The notes: generated by a model not told the origin, from the letters alone. Positions 1 to 9,576 are shown, numbered from the stretch's first letter. The stretch is DNA of 64,000 nucleotides from Hugenholtzia roseola DSM 9546 (GCF_000422585.1 NZ_KE383881.1:143057-207056), one strand, 5' to 3'. Numbers and translations: made by a program.

Positions 1-1
1 A

Positions 2-376
2 AAAGAACTTTCTGAATCCTATCCTTCCAACGTGGGCTTTAAAAATGGACTGGCGATTTCCTACCAATATTTAGGTAACACGCAGAGCAGTTTGGGCAAT
101 TTGGAACAGGCTTTACAGTTTTTTGAAAAATACAATAGTTTAGAAAGAGAACTTTATGAAGCCTATCCGAGTAATGTGGGCTTTAAAAACGGTTTGGCAG
201 TATCTTATCTTTATTTAGGTCAAACAGAAGAAAAATTAAATAATATTGCCAATGCCAAAAAGTATTATTTGCAAGGGCAAAAACTTTATCAAGAGTTGGT
301 AAAAGATTTTCCTACTTATCACAATTTTAGACAAAACCTGCAATGGGTAGAAAACCACCTAAAAACCCTCGCATAG
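2..376 (+). CDS. TPR repeat protein, C-terminal part (5' end outside window)
   Basis: The reading frame is open from base 2 to the stop at 374-376, so this is the last 124 residues of a longer protein whose start lies before the window. The segment YPSNVGFKNGLA occurs twice, about 50 residues apart, each followed by an S-Y-x-Y-L-G turn and an amphipathic helix. This is the periodicity of the long (about 50-residue) TPR variant common in Bacteroidota signalling and scaffold proteins. No catalytic domain is visible in the part seen. A GTG inside the first repeat unit could be read as a start but lies in the middle of a repeat, so I treat the gene as 5'-partial. Partner or pathway cannot be deduced. 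Confidence 0.8.
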   Translation, partial: KELSESYPSNVGFKNGLAISYQYLGNTQSSLGNLEQALQFFEKYNSLERELYEAYPSNVGFKNGLAVSYLYLGQTEEKLNNIANAKKYYLQGQKLYQELVKDFPTYHNFRQNLQWVENHLKTLA

Positions 377-478
377 CCAAGTGCAGCTCCCTTGGGCGGT
401 TGTTTTTTGCAGGGCGTAAAAAAATGTGTAAGTTTGCAGTGCTTAATATTTCACCTTATACCCTCTCCATTTTTGCGC

Positions 479-3277
479 ATGGACTACAATCCGCAAGAGT
501 ACGAACCCAAATGGCAGCGTTATTGGCAGGATAGCCAAGTGTATCGCGCCGAAGATGCCAGCTCACAGCCCAAGTGTTACGTCTTGGATATGTTTCCCTA
601 CCCTTCGGGGGCAGGTCTGCACGTGGGACACCCCCTTGGCTATATCGCTACCGACATTTTTAGCCGCTTCAAAAAGCTCAAAGGCTACAACGTGCTACAC
701 CCCATGGGCTTCGATTCCTTCGGACTCCCCGCCGAACAGTACGCCATCGAAACAGGGCAACACCCCGCCCTAACCACTGCCGAAAACATCGATACCTTCA
801 AAGCCCAATTAGCCAAAATCGGCTTCAACTATGATTGGAACAGAGAAATCCGCACCTCGAATCCCGACTATTACCGTTGGACACAGTGGATTTTTATACA
901 AATTTTTGAGTCTTATTTTGATAAAAAAGAGCAAAAAGCAAAGCCCATCAGTCAGCTAATTGCCCTTTTCGAAAAGGAAGGCAACGCCAACGCCAATGCC
1001 GCCTGCAACGAAGATACACCTCTTTTTACTGCTCACGAGTGGCAGCATTTTTCCGAAAAAGAGCAATCGGATAGGCTTATGCACTACCGCTTGGCATATT
1101 TGGCTGATGCTTACGTCAATTGGTGTCCTGCCTTAGGTATGGTGCTTGCCAACGACGAAGTAAAAGACGGTCTTTCCGAGCGCGGCGGACACCCCGTAGA
1201 GCGCAAACTGATGAAGCAGTGGATGATGCGCATCACCGCCTACGCCGACCGCCTTTTAGAAAACCTCGAAGACTTACAATGGTCTGATGCCCTCAAAGAA
1301 ATGCAGCGCAATTGGATAGGAAAATCCTACGGCTGTGAGATTGATTTTGAGCTACAAGGTGGGGTAAAACTCACTGCCTTTACCACACGCATCGATACGA
1401 TTTACGGCGTTACGTATTTAGCCTTAGCTCCTGAATTAGAGATAATTAGCGAACTTACGACGGCAGAGCAGCAGCAGGCTGTTGCCCAATATGTGGCGTA
1501 TGCTAAAAATAGGTCGGAAAGAGAGCGTCAGGCGGAGGTCAAGACCGTTTCGGGAGTCTTTACGGGTAGTTATGCGCTGAATCCTTTTTCGGGTGCAAAA
1601 GTGCCGATTTGGGTTGCCGATTACGTCTTGTCGGGCTATGGTACAGGCGTTGTGATGGGCGTTCCTGCCTCTGATGAGCGCGATTTTCGCTTCGCTACGC
1701 ATTTCAATTTGCCGATTGTGCAGGTACTCGATAAGACGCAGGTAGATGAAAACGGCAATGTCGTAGAAGCCTATTCTGAAAAGGAAGGCAAGATGGTCAA
1801 TTCTGCCTTTTTAGATGGTTTGGAAGTAAAGGAGGCGATACAAAAGGCAATAGAACACGCTGAAAGTCAGGGTGTTGGCAAAGGAAAGGTTAATTTCCGC
1901 TTGCGTGATGCCGCTTTTAGTCGCCAAAGATACTGGGGCGAACCTATGCCGATTTATTACCAAGAGGGTATTCCCAAGCCTTTGAAAGAGGAGGAGCTAC
2001 CTTTGCTTTTGCCTACCATCGACGAGTACCGTCCCACAGCCGACGGACAGCCGCCCCTTGCACGCGCCAAAGATTGGAAATACAAGGGTAAATATGAGTA
2101 CGAAACCACTACCATGCCCGGTTGGGCAGGCTCTTCGTGGTATTTCTTGCGCTATCAAGACCCCGACAACCGCCGCGAATTTGCAGCGCGTAGCCACACC
2201 GATTATTGGAATCAGGTGGATTTGTATGTAGGTGGCACTGAACACGCCGTAGGGCATTTGCTCTATTCGCGTTTCTGGACACAATTTTTGTACGATAGAG
2301 GGCATATTGCCTTTAAAGAACCCTTTAAAAGGTTAGTCAATCAGGGTATGATTCAAGGCAAGTCGAGCCTGATATACCGTTTGAAGGAAGAAAACAAGTA
2401 TATTTCTGCCGATTTGGTAAAAAATTATACCAAAGAAGAGAAAGAAAATCTGCAACAGTTACACGTCTGGATTGAACTTGTAGAAAACGACACTTTGAAC
2501 ATTGCCAAGTATAAAAAATGGCGCAGCGAAGCCGCACAAGCCGAATTTGTGTTCTCGAAAGATGGCAATTTTTACTGCGATTCGCAGGTAGAAAAGATGT
2601 CGAAACGCCTACACAACGTTGTCAATCCCGACGACATCGTGCGCCAATACAGTGCCGATACGTTGCGTTTATATGAAATGTTTTTAGGTCCTTTGGAATT
2701 TTCAAAGCCTTGGGATACAAGCGGCATCGAGGGTGTGAGCAAGTTTTTGCGCAAGGTTTGGCGACTTTTCTACGACCGCGATACGCTTTTGCTCACCGAA
2801 GAAGCTCCCACCGAAGCCGAATTGAAGGTTTTGCACAAGACCATCAAAAAGATAGAAGACGACATCGAGCGGCTTTCTTTCAATACCGCAGTGAGCGGCT
2901 TGATGATTTGTGTCAATGAATTGCAGGATTTGAAATGCCACAAACGCGCTATCTTAGAACCGTTTTTGGTCTTGCTTTCGCCCCTTGCGCCACACCTTTG
3001 CGAGGAGCTATGGCAAAATGCTTTGGGCAAAAAAGATAGCATTGTATTGGCAAAATTTCCTACCTTCGAGGCACGTTATCTGGTTGAAAATCAGATAGAA
3101 TACCCCATTTCTATCAATGGCAAAGTGCGCGATAAAATCACCCTTGCTGCCGACATCAGTGCTGCCGAAGCCGAAAAAATTGTACTACAATCTGAATCAG
3201 TACAGAAATGGTTAGAAGGGAAATCGCCTAAAAAGTTTATTTTTGTACCCAAAAGAATTATCAATTTAGTGGTCTAA
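479..3277 (+). CDS. leuS: leucine--tRNA ligase
   Basis: Charges tRNA-Leu with leucine in the cytoplasm. Class I synthetase signatures are present: the HIGH-type motif HVGH at residues 48-51 within a PYPSGAGLHVGHP context, and KMSKR at about 706-710. The editing (CP1) domain lies between them, and a C-terminal anticodon-binding domain with INGKVRDK follows. An in-frame ATG at 392 would add 29 residues without family similarity. I chose the ATG at 479 because MDYNPQEYEPKWQRYW is the normal beginning of bacterial LeuRS. Length is 932 aa, somewhat longer than E. coli LeuRS, with extra residues just before KMSKR. It is followed by a shared terminator facing pruA. Confidence 0.97.
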   Translation: MDYNPQEYEPKWQRYWQDSQVYRAEDASSQPKCYVLDMFPYPSGAGLHVGHPLGYIATDIFSRFKKLKGYNVLHPMGFDSFGLPAEQYAIETGQHPALTTAENIDTFKAQLAKIGFNYDWNREIRTSNPDYYRWTQWIFIQIFESYFDKKEQKAKPISQLIALFEKEGNANANAACNEDTPLFTAHEWQHFSEKEQSDRLMHYRLAYLADAYVNWCPALGMVLANDEVKDGLSERGGHPVERKLMKQWMMRITAYADRLLENLEDLQWSDALKEMQRNWIGKSYGCEIDFELQGGVKLTAFTTRIDTIYGVTYLALAPELEIISELTTAEQQQAVAQYVAYAKNRSERERQAEVKTVSGVFTGSYALNPFSGAKVPIWVADYVLSGYGTGVVMGVPASDERDFRFATHFNLPIVQVLDKTQVDENGNVVEAYSEKEGKMVNSAFLDGLEVKEAIQKAIEHAESQGVGKGKVNFRLRDAAFSRQRYWGEPMPIYYQEGIPKPLKEEELPLLLPTIDEYRPTADGQPPLARAKDWKYKGKYEYETTTMPGWAGSSWYFLRYQDPDNRREFAARSHTDYWNQVDLYVGGTEHAVGHLLYSRFWTQFLYDRGHIAFKEPFKRLVNQGMIQGKSSLIYRLKEENKYISADLVKNYTKEEKENLQQLHVWIELVENDTLNIAKYKKWRSEAAQAEFVFSKDGNFYCDSQVEKMSKRLHNVVNPDDIVRQYSADTLRLYEMFLGPLEFSKPWDTSGIEGVSKFLRKVWRLFYDRDTLLLTEEAPTEAELKVLHKTIKKIEDDIERLSFNTAVSGLMICVNELQDLKCHKRAILEPFLVLLSPLAPHLCEELWQNALGKKDSIVLAKFPTFEARYLVENQIEYPISINGKVRDKITLAADISAAEAEKIVLQSESVQKWLEGKSPKKFIFVPKRIINLVV

Positions 3278-3299
3278 AAAATAAGCTGCTTTGCATTTA

Positions 3300-3391
3300 T
3301 GTAGGGACAAGGCACTGCCTTGTTCGCCTTGTTCGCCTTGTTCGCCTTATCCGTAGGCACTGTCTTGTCTGCATAGATAAGATTGAAATAT
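3300..3391 (+). repeat. dispersed element R, copy 1 (short, internally expanded)
   Basis: Begins with TGTAGGGACAAGGCACTGCC as in the other copies and ends with AGATTGAAAT-like sequence. The right palindrome arm is replaced by three tandem TTCGCCTTG units (about 3324-3349). It lies in the gap between leuS and the terminator. Confidence 0.7.
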
Positions 3392-3450
3392 AAAACTGAA
3401 AATCGTTTGTTCATTGCTATTTATATTCCCAAAAGCGATTGAAGCAAAAA

Positions 3451-3486
3451 AGCCCACAGACTTTTTTTTGGTCTGTGGGCTTTTTA
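3451..3486. terminator. bidirectional terminator between leuS and pruA
   Basis: Perfect 11-bp stem AGCCCACAGAC / GTCTGTGGGCT around a T-rich loop, preceded by A6 and followed by T5. It can therefore end both the rightward leuS and the leftward pruA transcripts. Confidence 0.85.
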
Positions 3487-3505
3487 AATGGTCTTTAAAT
3501 AGGCT

Positions 3506-5134
3506 TTAAATCTCTAAAAACGGATATTTGTAATCGGTAGGCGGCACAAAATTTTCCTTGATGGCACGTGGGCTTACCCAGCGGAGTAGGTTGAGATACG
3601 AACCTGCTTTGTCGTTTGTACCCGAAGCGCGACTGCCCCCAAAAGGTTGCTGCCCTACTACTGCTCCTGTGGGCTTGTCGTTGATGTAGAAATTGCCTGC
3701 TGCATGGCGCAATTTTTTGATGCCATATTCGAGGGCGTAGCGGTCTTTGGCGAAAAGCGCACCCGTTAGGGCGTAGGGCGAGGTCTTGTCGGTGAGTTCC
3801 AAAACGCGCTCATAGTCGTCCGCAGCATAGACATAAATCGTCAGCACGGGACCAAAAAGCTCCTCGCACATGGTTACGTACATCGGGTCGGCTACCTTCA
3901 AGACGGTAGGCTCGATGAAATAGCCCACAGATTTATCGTAGTTTCCGCCTGCAATAATTTCTACATTTGCATCTTTTTTCGCATTGTCTATGTATTTTGC
4001 CAATTTGTCAAAAGATTTTTCATCGATAACGGCATTGACAAAAGTGCCAAATTCTTCGGGCGACCCCATCTTGATTTCGGCAAGCATGGCTTTCATTTCC
4101 TTTTCAATCTCTGCCCAAAGGTTATCAGGCAGATAGGCGCGTGAGGCGGCTGAACATTTCTGACCCTGATACTCAAAAGCTCCGCGCACTAAGGCGACGG
4201 CTACTTCTTTGGCATCTGCGCTGTGGTGGGCAACCACAAAGTCTTTGCCCCCTGTTTCGCCTACAATGCGTGGGTATGATTTGTATTTGTGAATATTATT
4301 GCCGATAGTTTTCCATATATTCTGAAAAACGCCTGTACTTCCTGTAAAGTGTATCCCTGCAAAATCGGCATGGTTGAAGATGACCTCGCCTGTATCTACG
4401 CCTTCGGTATAAATTAGGTTGATAACCCCCGCAGGCAGCCCTGCCTTTTGGAAAACTTCCATGATGACGGCAGCGGAAAAGATTTGGGTGAAAGCAGGTT
4501 TCCAAACTACTACATTACCCATCAGGGCAGGTGAAGCGGGCAAATTGCCTGCAATGGCGGTGAAATTGAAGGGCGTAAGTGCAAAGATAAAGCCTTCTAA
4601 GGGGCGATGCTCCAAACGATTCCAAATCTGGGGCGAAGAGATAGGCTGTTCGCTATAAATTTGCTGCATATAATAGGCATTGAAGCGCAAAAAGTCTATC
4701 AATTCGCAAGCCGAGTCTATTTCGGCTTGATACGCATTTTTAGACTGTGCCAATACCGTTGCCGCATTGATTTTGGCGCGATAAGGACCTGCTAAAAGGT
4801 CGGCGGCTTTTAAAAAGATGGCGGCGCGTGCTTCCCAAGCCATATCTTCCCATTCCGCTTTGGCATGCAGGGCGGCGCGAATGGCTTGCTCTACGTGGCT
4901 CTTGTCGCCTTTGTGAAAATAGCCGATAACGTTTTGATGGTCGTGAGGCGGCGCAATGGCTACTTTTTGCTCTGTTCTAACTGCCTGCCCACCAATGTAC
5001 ATGGGAATATCGGTAAGGGTAGCGCGAAAAGCGGCGATAGCTTCTTGTAGTGCCTTGCGTTCGGGCGAGCCTGCCCCATAATTCAAAACAGGTTCATTCT
5101 TCGGGGGGGGGATTCGGAATATCGCGTTAGACAT
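3506..5134 (-). CDS. pruA: L-glutamate gamma-semialdehyde (delta-1-pyrroline-5-carboxylate) dehydrogenase
   Basis: NAD-dependent aldehyde dehydrogenase that oxidises glutamate semialdehyde to glutamate in proline catabolism. The catalytic general base Glu293 (VGETGGKD) and nucleophile Cys327 (GQKCSAASR) are both present, as are the LTPFNFTAIAGNLPASPALMGN block and the GQQPFGGSRASGTNDKAG C-terminal block typical of the class 4 P5C dehydrogenases. An upstream start at 5221 would add 29 low-complexity residues. The ATG at 5134 starts MSNAIFRIPPPKNEP, the usual N-terminus. 542 aa, monofunctional (no proline dehydrogenase domain). Codons 8-11 contain an uninterrupted C9 run. A good minus-strand promoter lies 57-87 bp upstream. 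Confidence 0.96.
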   Translation of the reverse strand: MSNAIFRIPPPKNEPVLNYGAGSPERKALQEAIAAFRATLTDIPMYIGGQAVRTEQKVAIAPPHDHQNVIGYFHKGDKSHVEQAIRAALHAKAEWEDMAWEARAAIFLKAADLLAGPYRAKINAATVLAQSKNAYQAEIDSACELIDFLRFNAYYMQQIYSEQPISSPQIWNRLEHRPLEGFIFALTPFNFTAIAGNLPASPALMGNVVVWKPAFTQIFSAAVIMEVFQKAGLPAGVINLIYTEGVDTGEVIFNHADFAGIHFTGSTGVFQNIWKTIGNNIHKYKSYPRIVGETGGKDFVVAHHSADAKEVAVALVRGAFEYQGQKCSAASRAYLPDNLWAEIEKEMKAMLAEIKMGSPEEFGTFVNAVIDEKSFDKLAKYIDNAKKDANVEIIAGGNYDKSVGYFIEPTVLKVADPMYVTMCEELFGPVLTIYVYAADDYERVLELTDKTSPYALTGALFAKDRYALEYGIKKLRHAAGNFYINDKPTGAVVGQQPFGGSRASGTNDKAGSYLNLLRWVSPRAIKENFVPPTDYKYPFLEI

Positions 5135-5190
5135 AAAAAGCGGTGTTTTAGGTGTGTGATGGCTTCTGTGAAAAAGCGAATGACTAAAAG

Positions 5191-5221
5191 CAAAGGTACA
5201 TCTTTTTTCACTTGCTACCAA
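5191..5221 (-). promoter_or_regulatory. Bacteroidota-type promoter for pruA
   Basis: On the minus strand a TACCTTTG -7 element (5191-5198) is preceded, 20 bp away, by TTG (5219-5221). This matches the TTTG-N19..21-TAnnTTTG consensus, 57 bp before the chosen ATG. Confidence 0.55.
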
Positions 5222-5275
5222 GATAGCGGCTTCGAAGGCGTGGCAAAATCGCTTTGCGAGCTGAAAAGCAGCCCT

Positions 5276-5432
5276 ATTAAATTCTAAAAAACAGATGAAA
5301 TGTAGGACAAGGCACTGCCTTGTCCTAAATTAGATTGAAATAAAATGATGCAGGGAGGCGCAAAGTAGAGTTTAAGCCAAATTTTATTTCGTAAAAATTG
5401 ACAAGATAAGGTTTTGTAAAATTTAACATTTC
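5276..5432 (+). repeat. dispersed element R, copy 2 (near full length)
   Basis: Contains the AATTCTAAAAAA left end, the TGTAGGACAAGGCACTGCC palindrome, AGATTGAAATAAAA, then AAGCCAAATTTTATTTC and a TTAACATT right end. These run in the same order as in the copies at 14815 and (inverted) 18915. It is non-coding. Confidence 0.75.
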
Positions 5433-5438
5433 TGTAAA

Positions 5439-5481
5439 TGTAGGGACAAGGCACTGCCTTGTCCGAAGTGAGATTGAAACA
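5439..5481 (+). repeat. dispersed element R, copy 3 (short)
   Basis: GTAGGGACAAGGCACTGCC, TTGTCCGAAGTGAGATTGAAAC immediately after copy 2, so two copies are in tandem. Together they fill most of the 550-bp gap between pruA and the next gene. Confidence 0.7.
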
Positions 5482-5615
5482 GAAACGGTGTATAGATTAA
5501 ATAGTTTTAATAACTTTTATTGCATGGGATTGCATGCAACAAAATCGCTTCCTACAGATACTAAGTTTTTTATATTGCTGCCTAACTTTATATTTTACAC
5601 TGTTACGTGCGCTGC

Positions 5616-5649
5616 TTTTTGCATCAAGCCAAAAAAAAGAGTATCTTTG
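5616..5649 (+). promoter_or_regulatory. promoter upstream of the DUF4835 gene
   Basis: TTTTTG (5616-5621), 20 bp spacer, TATCTTTG (5642-5649). This is an almost ideal Bacteroidota housekeeping promoter, 38 bp before the ATG at 5688. Confidence 0.7.
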
Positions 5650-5687
5650 CTTGTCATTTTGTAGATAAAAATATTGATGCCCGCCCT

Positions 5688-6611
5688 ATGATTTTTCAAA
5701 ATAGCTGCTTAATTTCTTCCTTTTTTGCCCTTTTTTTGTGGGCAGTTTCGTTTTTTAGCCTATCTGCCCAAGAGTTGCGTTGGAACGTCATCATCAACGA
5801 CGGGCAGGTGCAGACCCAAGATAGGCAGGTGGTAGCACAACTCAAAAGCACCATCGAGACCTTTTTGAATACTACCGTCTGGACAAGCGACGAATTTTTG
5901 GAAGCCGAGCGCATCGATTGTACGCTGCTGCTCACCTTAGACAAAAAGACTACGCCCGAACAAGGTTTTTTTTCGGGAAAAGGGCAAATTCAGTATAGCC
6001 GCCCTATTTATGGTACAAATTACCAATCGCCTGTTTTAGATTATTTCGACAACTTTTTCGAGTTTAGCTATCGCAATGGCGACCAAATGAACTTTGTAGA
6101 AAATGCACCTTCACCGCCACTGCCTGCACTTTTGGCGTACTATGCGTATTTGATTTTGGCTCTCGATTACGACACTTTTTCGAAGTTGGGTGGCAATCCT
6201 TATTACGAAAAGTTGCAAAATCTTATCAATAATGCCCAAAGTTTGCCTACAAAAGGCTGGACAGCAAGCAGTGATGTGCGCTCGCGTTATTGGCTTTTCG
6301 AAAATCTAAATAACCCCCAATATGCAGATTTCAGAGAAGGGCTTTACACCTACCACCGCTTGGCATTGGATAAGATGGGCGAAAATCCGTTGGCAGCACG
6401 TAGCGAAATATTGAAATTGCTTAAAAAGTTTCCCAATATCGCCCGTATTCAGCCCAACTCTATTCTATTGCAGACCTTTTTCAATACCAAAGGCGAGGAA
6501 TTGATACAAATTTTTATGGGTGCAGAGCCTGCCATTCGCCAAGAAGCGGCTACGGTTTTGCTGCAATTAGACCCCAGCAATGGCAACCGCTACCGCCAAC
6601 TGACCAAGTAG
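5688..6611 (+). CDS. DUF4835-family exported protein
   Basis: 307 aa with an N-terminal hydrophobic segment ending in LSAQELRW, a typical Bacteroidota signal peptide (cleavage after SA-Q region), so probably periplasmic or surface-exposed. The body (NVIINDGQVQTQDRQVV..., YGTNYQSPVLDYFDNFFEFSY, LLAYYAYLILALDYDTFSKLGG) matches my recollection of the DUF4835 family, which is Bacteroidota-specific and of unknown function. The longer frame starting at 5607 overlaps the promoter. I therefore chose the ATG at 5688, which lies just downstream of the TATCTTTG box and opens the signal peptide. The next gene follows 54 bp downstream on the same strand. Confidence 0.85.
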   Translation: MIFQNSCLISSFFALFLWAVSFFSLSAQELRWNVIINDGQVQTQDRQVVAQLKSTIETFLNTTVWTSDEFLEAERIDCTLLLTLDKKTTPEQGFFSGKGQIQYSRPIYGTNYQSPVLDYFDNFFEFSYRNGDQMNFVENAPSPPLPALLAYYAYLILALDYDTFSKLGGNPYYEKLQNLINNAQSLPTKGWTASSDVRSRYWLFENLNNPQYADFREGLYTYHRLALDKMGENPLAARSEILKLLKKFPNIARIQPNSILLQTFFNTKGEELIQIFMGAEPAIRQEAATVLLQLDPSNGNRYRQLTK

Positions 6612-6665
6612 CGTTAGAGAAAGTACATCAATTTTATTATTCATTTTTAAACAAAATCTTAGAAA

Positions 6666-7436
6666 ATGGCAAAAACAGCTCTCATCACAGGCAGCACACG
6701 TGGCATTGGCTTGGGTATCGCACGCGCATTTGCGGCGGCAGGCTATAATGTGGTCTTTAATGGTTTGGAGGAAAATGGCGAGGAAATTGCGCAAGGCGTG
6801 GGGCAGGAATTTGGGGTAGGTACGCTTTTTTCACCTGCTAATATGCTTGAAGGGGAGCAAATTCGCCAGATGGTGGCGCAGGCAGAGGAAAAATTTGGCG
6901 GTGTAGATGTGCTTATCAATAACGCAGGGATTCAGTTTGTTTCTCCTGTCGAGGATTTCCCCGAAGCGCGTTGGGAAATGATTATCGGCATCAATCTTAC
7001 ATCGGCATTTCATACCAGCAAAGCCGTTTGGAAGGGCATGAAGGCGCGTGGTTTTGGTAGGATTATCAACATTGCTTCGGCGCATGGGCTTCGTGCGTCC
7101 GAATTTAAGTCTGCTTATGTGGCTGCCAAACATGGCGTGGTGGGGCTTACAAAGGTCTTGGCTTTGGAAGGTGCGCCTTACGGCATTACGGCAAACGCCA
7201 TCTGCCCTGGATATGTGCTTACGCCCCTTGTAGAAGGGCAGATTAAAGACCAAGCCAAAGCGCATGGCATTTCAGAAGAGGAAGTGGTACAAAAAATTAT
7301 GCTCCACAAACAGCCCGTCAAAGACTTTGTTTCAGTGGAATTATTGGCAAATATGGCGTTGCTTATCGCTTCGGAAAGCTCTAAGACCCTCACAGGGGCA
7401 GCTCTGCCCATTGAAGGCGGCTGGACGGCGCAGTAG
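6666..7436 (+). CDS. 3-hydroxybutyrate dehydrogenase-like short-chain dehydrogenase
   Basis: 256-aa SDR. The Rossmann cofactor motif TGSTRGIG is at residues 8-15, NNAG at about 86-89, the catalytic Ser in NIASAHG, and the YxxxK motif as YVAAK. PGYVLTP and the C-terminal PIEGGWTAQ are as in D-beta-hydroxybutyrate dehydrogenases, which interconvert acetoacetate and (R)-3-hydroxybutyrate with NAD. Substrate is inferred from overall resemblance; a different SDR substrate is possible. Probably co-transcribed with the DUF4835 gene (54-bp gap). Confidence 0.85.
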   Translation: MAKTALITGSTRGIGLGIARAFAAAGYNVVFNGLEENGEEIAQGVGQEFGVGTLFSPANMLEGEQIRQMVAQAEEKFGGVDVLINNAGIQFVSPVEDFPEARWEMIIGINLTSAFHTSKAVWKGMKARGFGRIINIASAHGLRASEFKSAYVAAKHGVVGLTKVLALEGAPYGITANAICPGYVLTPLVEGQIKDQAKAHGISEEEVVQKIMLHKQPVKDFVSVELLANMALLIASESSKTLTGAALPIEGGWTAQ

Positions 7437-7510
7437 GTAGCCCAAAAGAAGTTGCGCAAAATTGGTTTAAAAGTCGGATAAAAACAACTGCAACAAAAGA
7501 CCTCATTTTT

Positions 7511-7551
7511 CCAAACCTTTTCGCTGCCTTTGATGCAGTGAGAAGGTTTGG
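7511..7551 (+). terminator. strong imperfect hairpin downstream of the SDR gene
   Basis: Arms CCAAACCTTTTCGCTGC and GCAGTGAGAAGGTTTGG around a 7-nt loop. There is no clear T tract, so it may be a processing or attenuating structure rather than a simple terminator. The rest of the 304-bp gap (7437-7740) shows nothing recognisable. Confidence 0.45.
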
Positions 7552-7740
7552 TAGTAACAATTTTCGTCCTTTTGCGTATATTTTTGCGCTCGGAATTGCT
7601 TTTTTGAAAAAAATACGTAATTTTGGTATTCTCAATATGCGATTGTATAAAGGCAAATTTCTTACTTAGGCAAGAACTTTGTACCCTTTTTTAAAATTTT
7701 CACCACTTCAACCTCCGACCACCACAAAAAGCATTAGAAA

Positions 7741-9111
7741 ATGACTAAAAATCTAAACAATCTCAATCCATACGGATACGTGAAAGACGGCAAAGTATTC
7801 TTGAAAGGCTACTTAGATTTGCCTGATAGAGAGATTGGCGTAGTTCGCGAAACAGAAGAAGCCAGTATCCAATACTTTGTAGACCGTTACGACAAGTTCA
7901 AAGAAAAATTAGAAGTTTTGGAAAGCCAACTCAAAGAAACGAGCAACAAAGGCTCTTATTTGATGAAGCTCACCCACATGCGCACACACCTACATAGCTA
8001 CAATGCCTTAGGCGATTTCGTAGCCTTACTCCAGCAAATCGAGAGCATCGAGAACTACATTGTAGATTACATCAAAGACAATCGCATCAAGAACAAGCAA
8101 ATTAAGGAGCAACTCTTGATGGAAGCCGAAGAACTCAAAGAGAGCAGCGATTGGGAAGAAACAACCGAGAAAATGCGTGAAATCAAGATGCGATGGATAC
8201 GCACAGGAAGTATCGGTGACAATGAGGAAGCCTTTTCAGAACGCTTCGACGAGGCTATCAATCACTTCTTCAAACGCCGCAAAGACTTCTTCGAGCGCGA
8301 AAGGCAGGAATCTGACCACCGCGTAGATTTTTATACCAAGATTATTGAGGAGTTAGAACACATCAACCGCCGTCTGGAGCGTGTCGGCGAGGAGGAGCAG
8401 AAAGAAATGCGGGCGCGTGTCATTACCTTGCAGCGCGATTGGAAAACAGTAGGGCAAATTTCGAAGTGGAAATACCTCAAACTATGGAAGCGTTACAAGC
8501 GCGAAATAGACGACTTTTTCAATAACAAAGCCATGCAAGAGCAGGGCGGACGAGGTTTTGGCAAAAGGCAGCAACCGCGTCCCCACAAGATTTTCTTACA
8601 GCCCACGCCTACTACGCCTGCGGGTATTTTGAAGCGAAAAGAGGACGTTTGTAAGTTTGTCGAGGATATAAACGAAAACTTTAAGCCCATCAATCTCAAA
8701 GACATCAAGACCCTACAAGCCGAGTGGAAGCAAATGGGCATTATCCGCGACAATGAATCTGACAAGGAATACAACCACCGCTTTCATTCTACTTGCAGCG
8801 AAATCTTTACCCATGCCTTTTTGGAAGCGCAGGTAAAACAAACTTTCGAGGGCTATACCGAAAAGACGAGTTTTGAGCAGGTCAAACTCAAAATCAAACT
8901 CCTCAAAGATGCCATTCGCGACGACGAAACACAACTGCAAGAAATTACGCGCGGTGTCCAGACCGACTCTTTTGGCAGACCTCAATTCGAAATGCGCAAT
9001 CCTGCCCATGAAGCCCTCAAACTTTCATACATGAACACGCTCAATAAAATCAAGACCGAAAAACGTATCTTGAAGCGTTTTCAAGCCTTACTCACCAATC
9101 ACTATTATTAA
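7741..9111 (+). CDS. DUF349-repeat coiled-coil protein
   Basis: 456 aa, highly charged and almost entirely helical, with repeated segments of the DUF349 type. Examples are LQRDWKTVGQISKWKYLKLWKRYKREIDDFFNN at about 225-260, LQAEWKQMGIIRDNESDKEYNHRFHSTC at about 320-350, and a degenerate MREIKMRWIRTGSIGDNEEAFSERFDEAINHFF unit at about 145-180. These W-x5-G...F pattern units define the family. Function in Bacteroidota is unknown; the family has been linked to cell envelope or RNA roles in other bacteria, but nothing here decides that. No signal peptide, so cytoplasmic. The ATG at 7741 follows a purine-rich leader. Confidence 0.85.
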   Translation: MTKNLNNLNPYGYVKDGKVFLKGYLDLPDREIGVVRETEEASIQYFVDRYDKFKEKLEVLESQLKETSNKGSYLMKLTHMRTHLHSYNALGDFVALLQQIESIENYIVDYIKDNRIKNKQIKEQLLMEAEELKESSDWEETTEKMREIKMRWIRTGSIGDNEEAFSERFDEAINHFFKRRKDFFERERQESDHRVDFYTKIIEELEHINRRLERVGEEEQKEMRARVITLQRDWKTVGQISKWKYLKLWKRYKREIDDFFNNKAMQEQGGRGFGKRQQPRPHKIFLQPTPTTPAGILKRKEDVCKFVEDINENFKPINLKDIKTLQAEWKQMGIIRDNESDKEYNHRFHSTCSEIFTHAFLEAQVKQTFEGYTEKTSFEQVKLKIKLLKDAIRDDETQLQEITRGVQTDSFGRPQFEMRNPAHEALKLSYMNTLNKIKTEKRILKRFQALLTNHYY

Positions 9112-9471
9112 GAGATAAGGTGGTTGTCGGAGGCTTTGTTCATAGCTCCAATAGAAGGCAGTATTTTTGGAAAAGCCTTTTATTGGGGCTTCTTTTGTGG
9201 TTCGGCTACAAAAACAAAGGCAACTTTTTGTTTTTTTTATCGTAGTAAAAGCCGCTAAGGAAAACCAAAACGCGCTTTTGGCGTTTATGATAAGAAAGAA
9301 AAATAACGCTTTTTGACTTTTTGGTATAAGGTTTGGAACTTTCGCTGCTCTTGCCTATCTACACAAGGAAGGAAACGAAAAAAACAAAATATTTTACACC
9401 CAAAGAATAGGTACAACTTGCTTGTGTAAGAAAAAAAGAGTATTATTCCCCAAACAATAGCTCGAAGGTCG

Positions 9472-9479
9472 TATCTTTG
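9472..9479 (+). promoter_or_regulatory. -7 element upstream of the DUF2795-like gene
   Basis: TATCTTTG 98 bp before the ATG at 9577, within an otherwise featureless 465-bp gap (9112-9576). A convincing -33 TTTG is not visible. Confidence 0.45.
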
Positions 9480-9576
9480 CGCACTTTATTCGAACCGCCC
9501 TGAAAAAGAGTGCCTTTTTATCTTGATTTTCCTTTTTCTATTGTCCTTATCATTTCACTTAAAATCTTGCCAACGT

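Noticed and set aside
392-478. N-terminal extension of LeuRS from the ATG at 392
   Set aside because: The extra 29 residues have no LeuRS similarity and the family start MDYNPQEYEPKW begins at 479.
6831-7265. 144-codon minus-strand frame opposite the SDR gene
   Set aside because: It is the antisense shadow of a well-supported SDR gene and has no recognisable motif or start signals.
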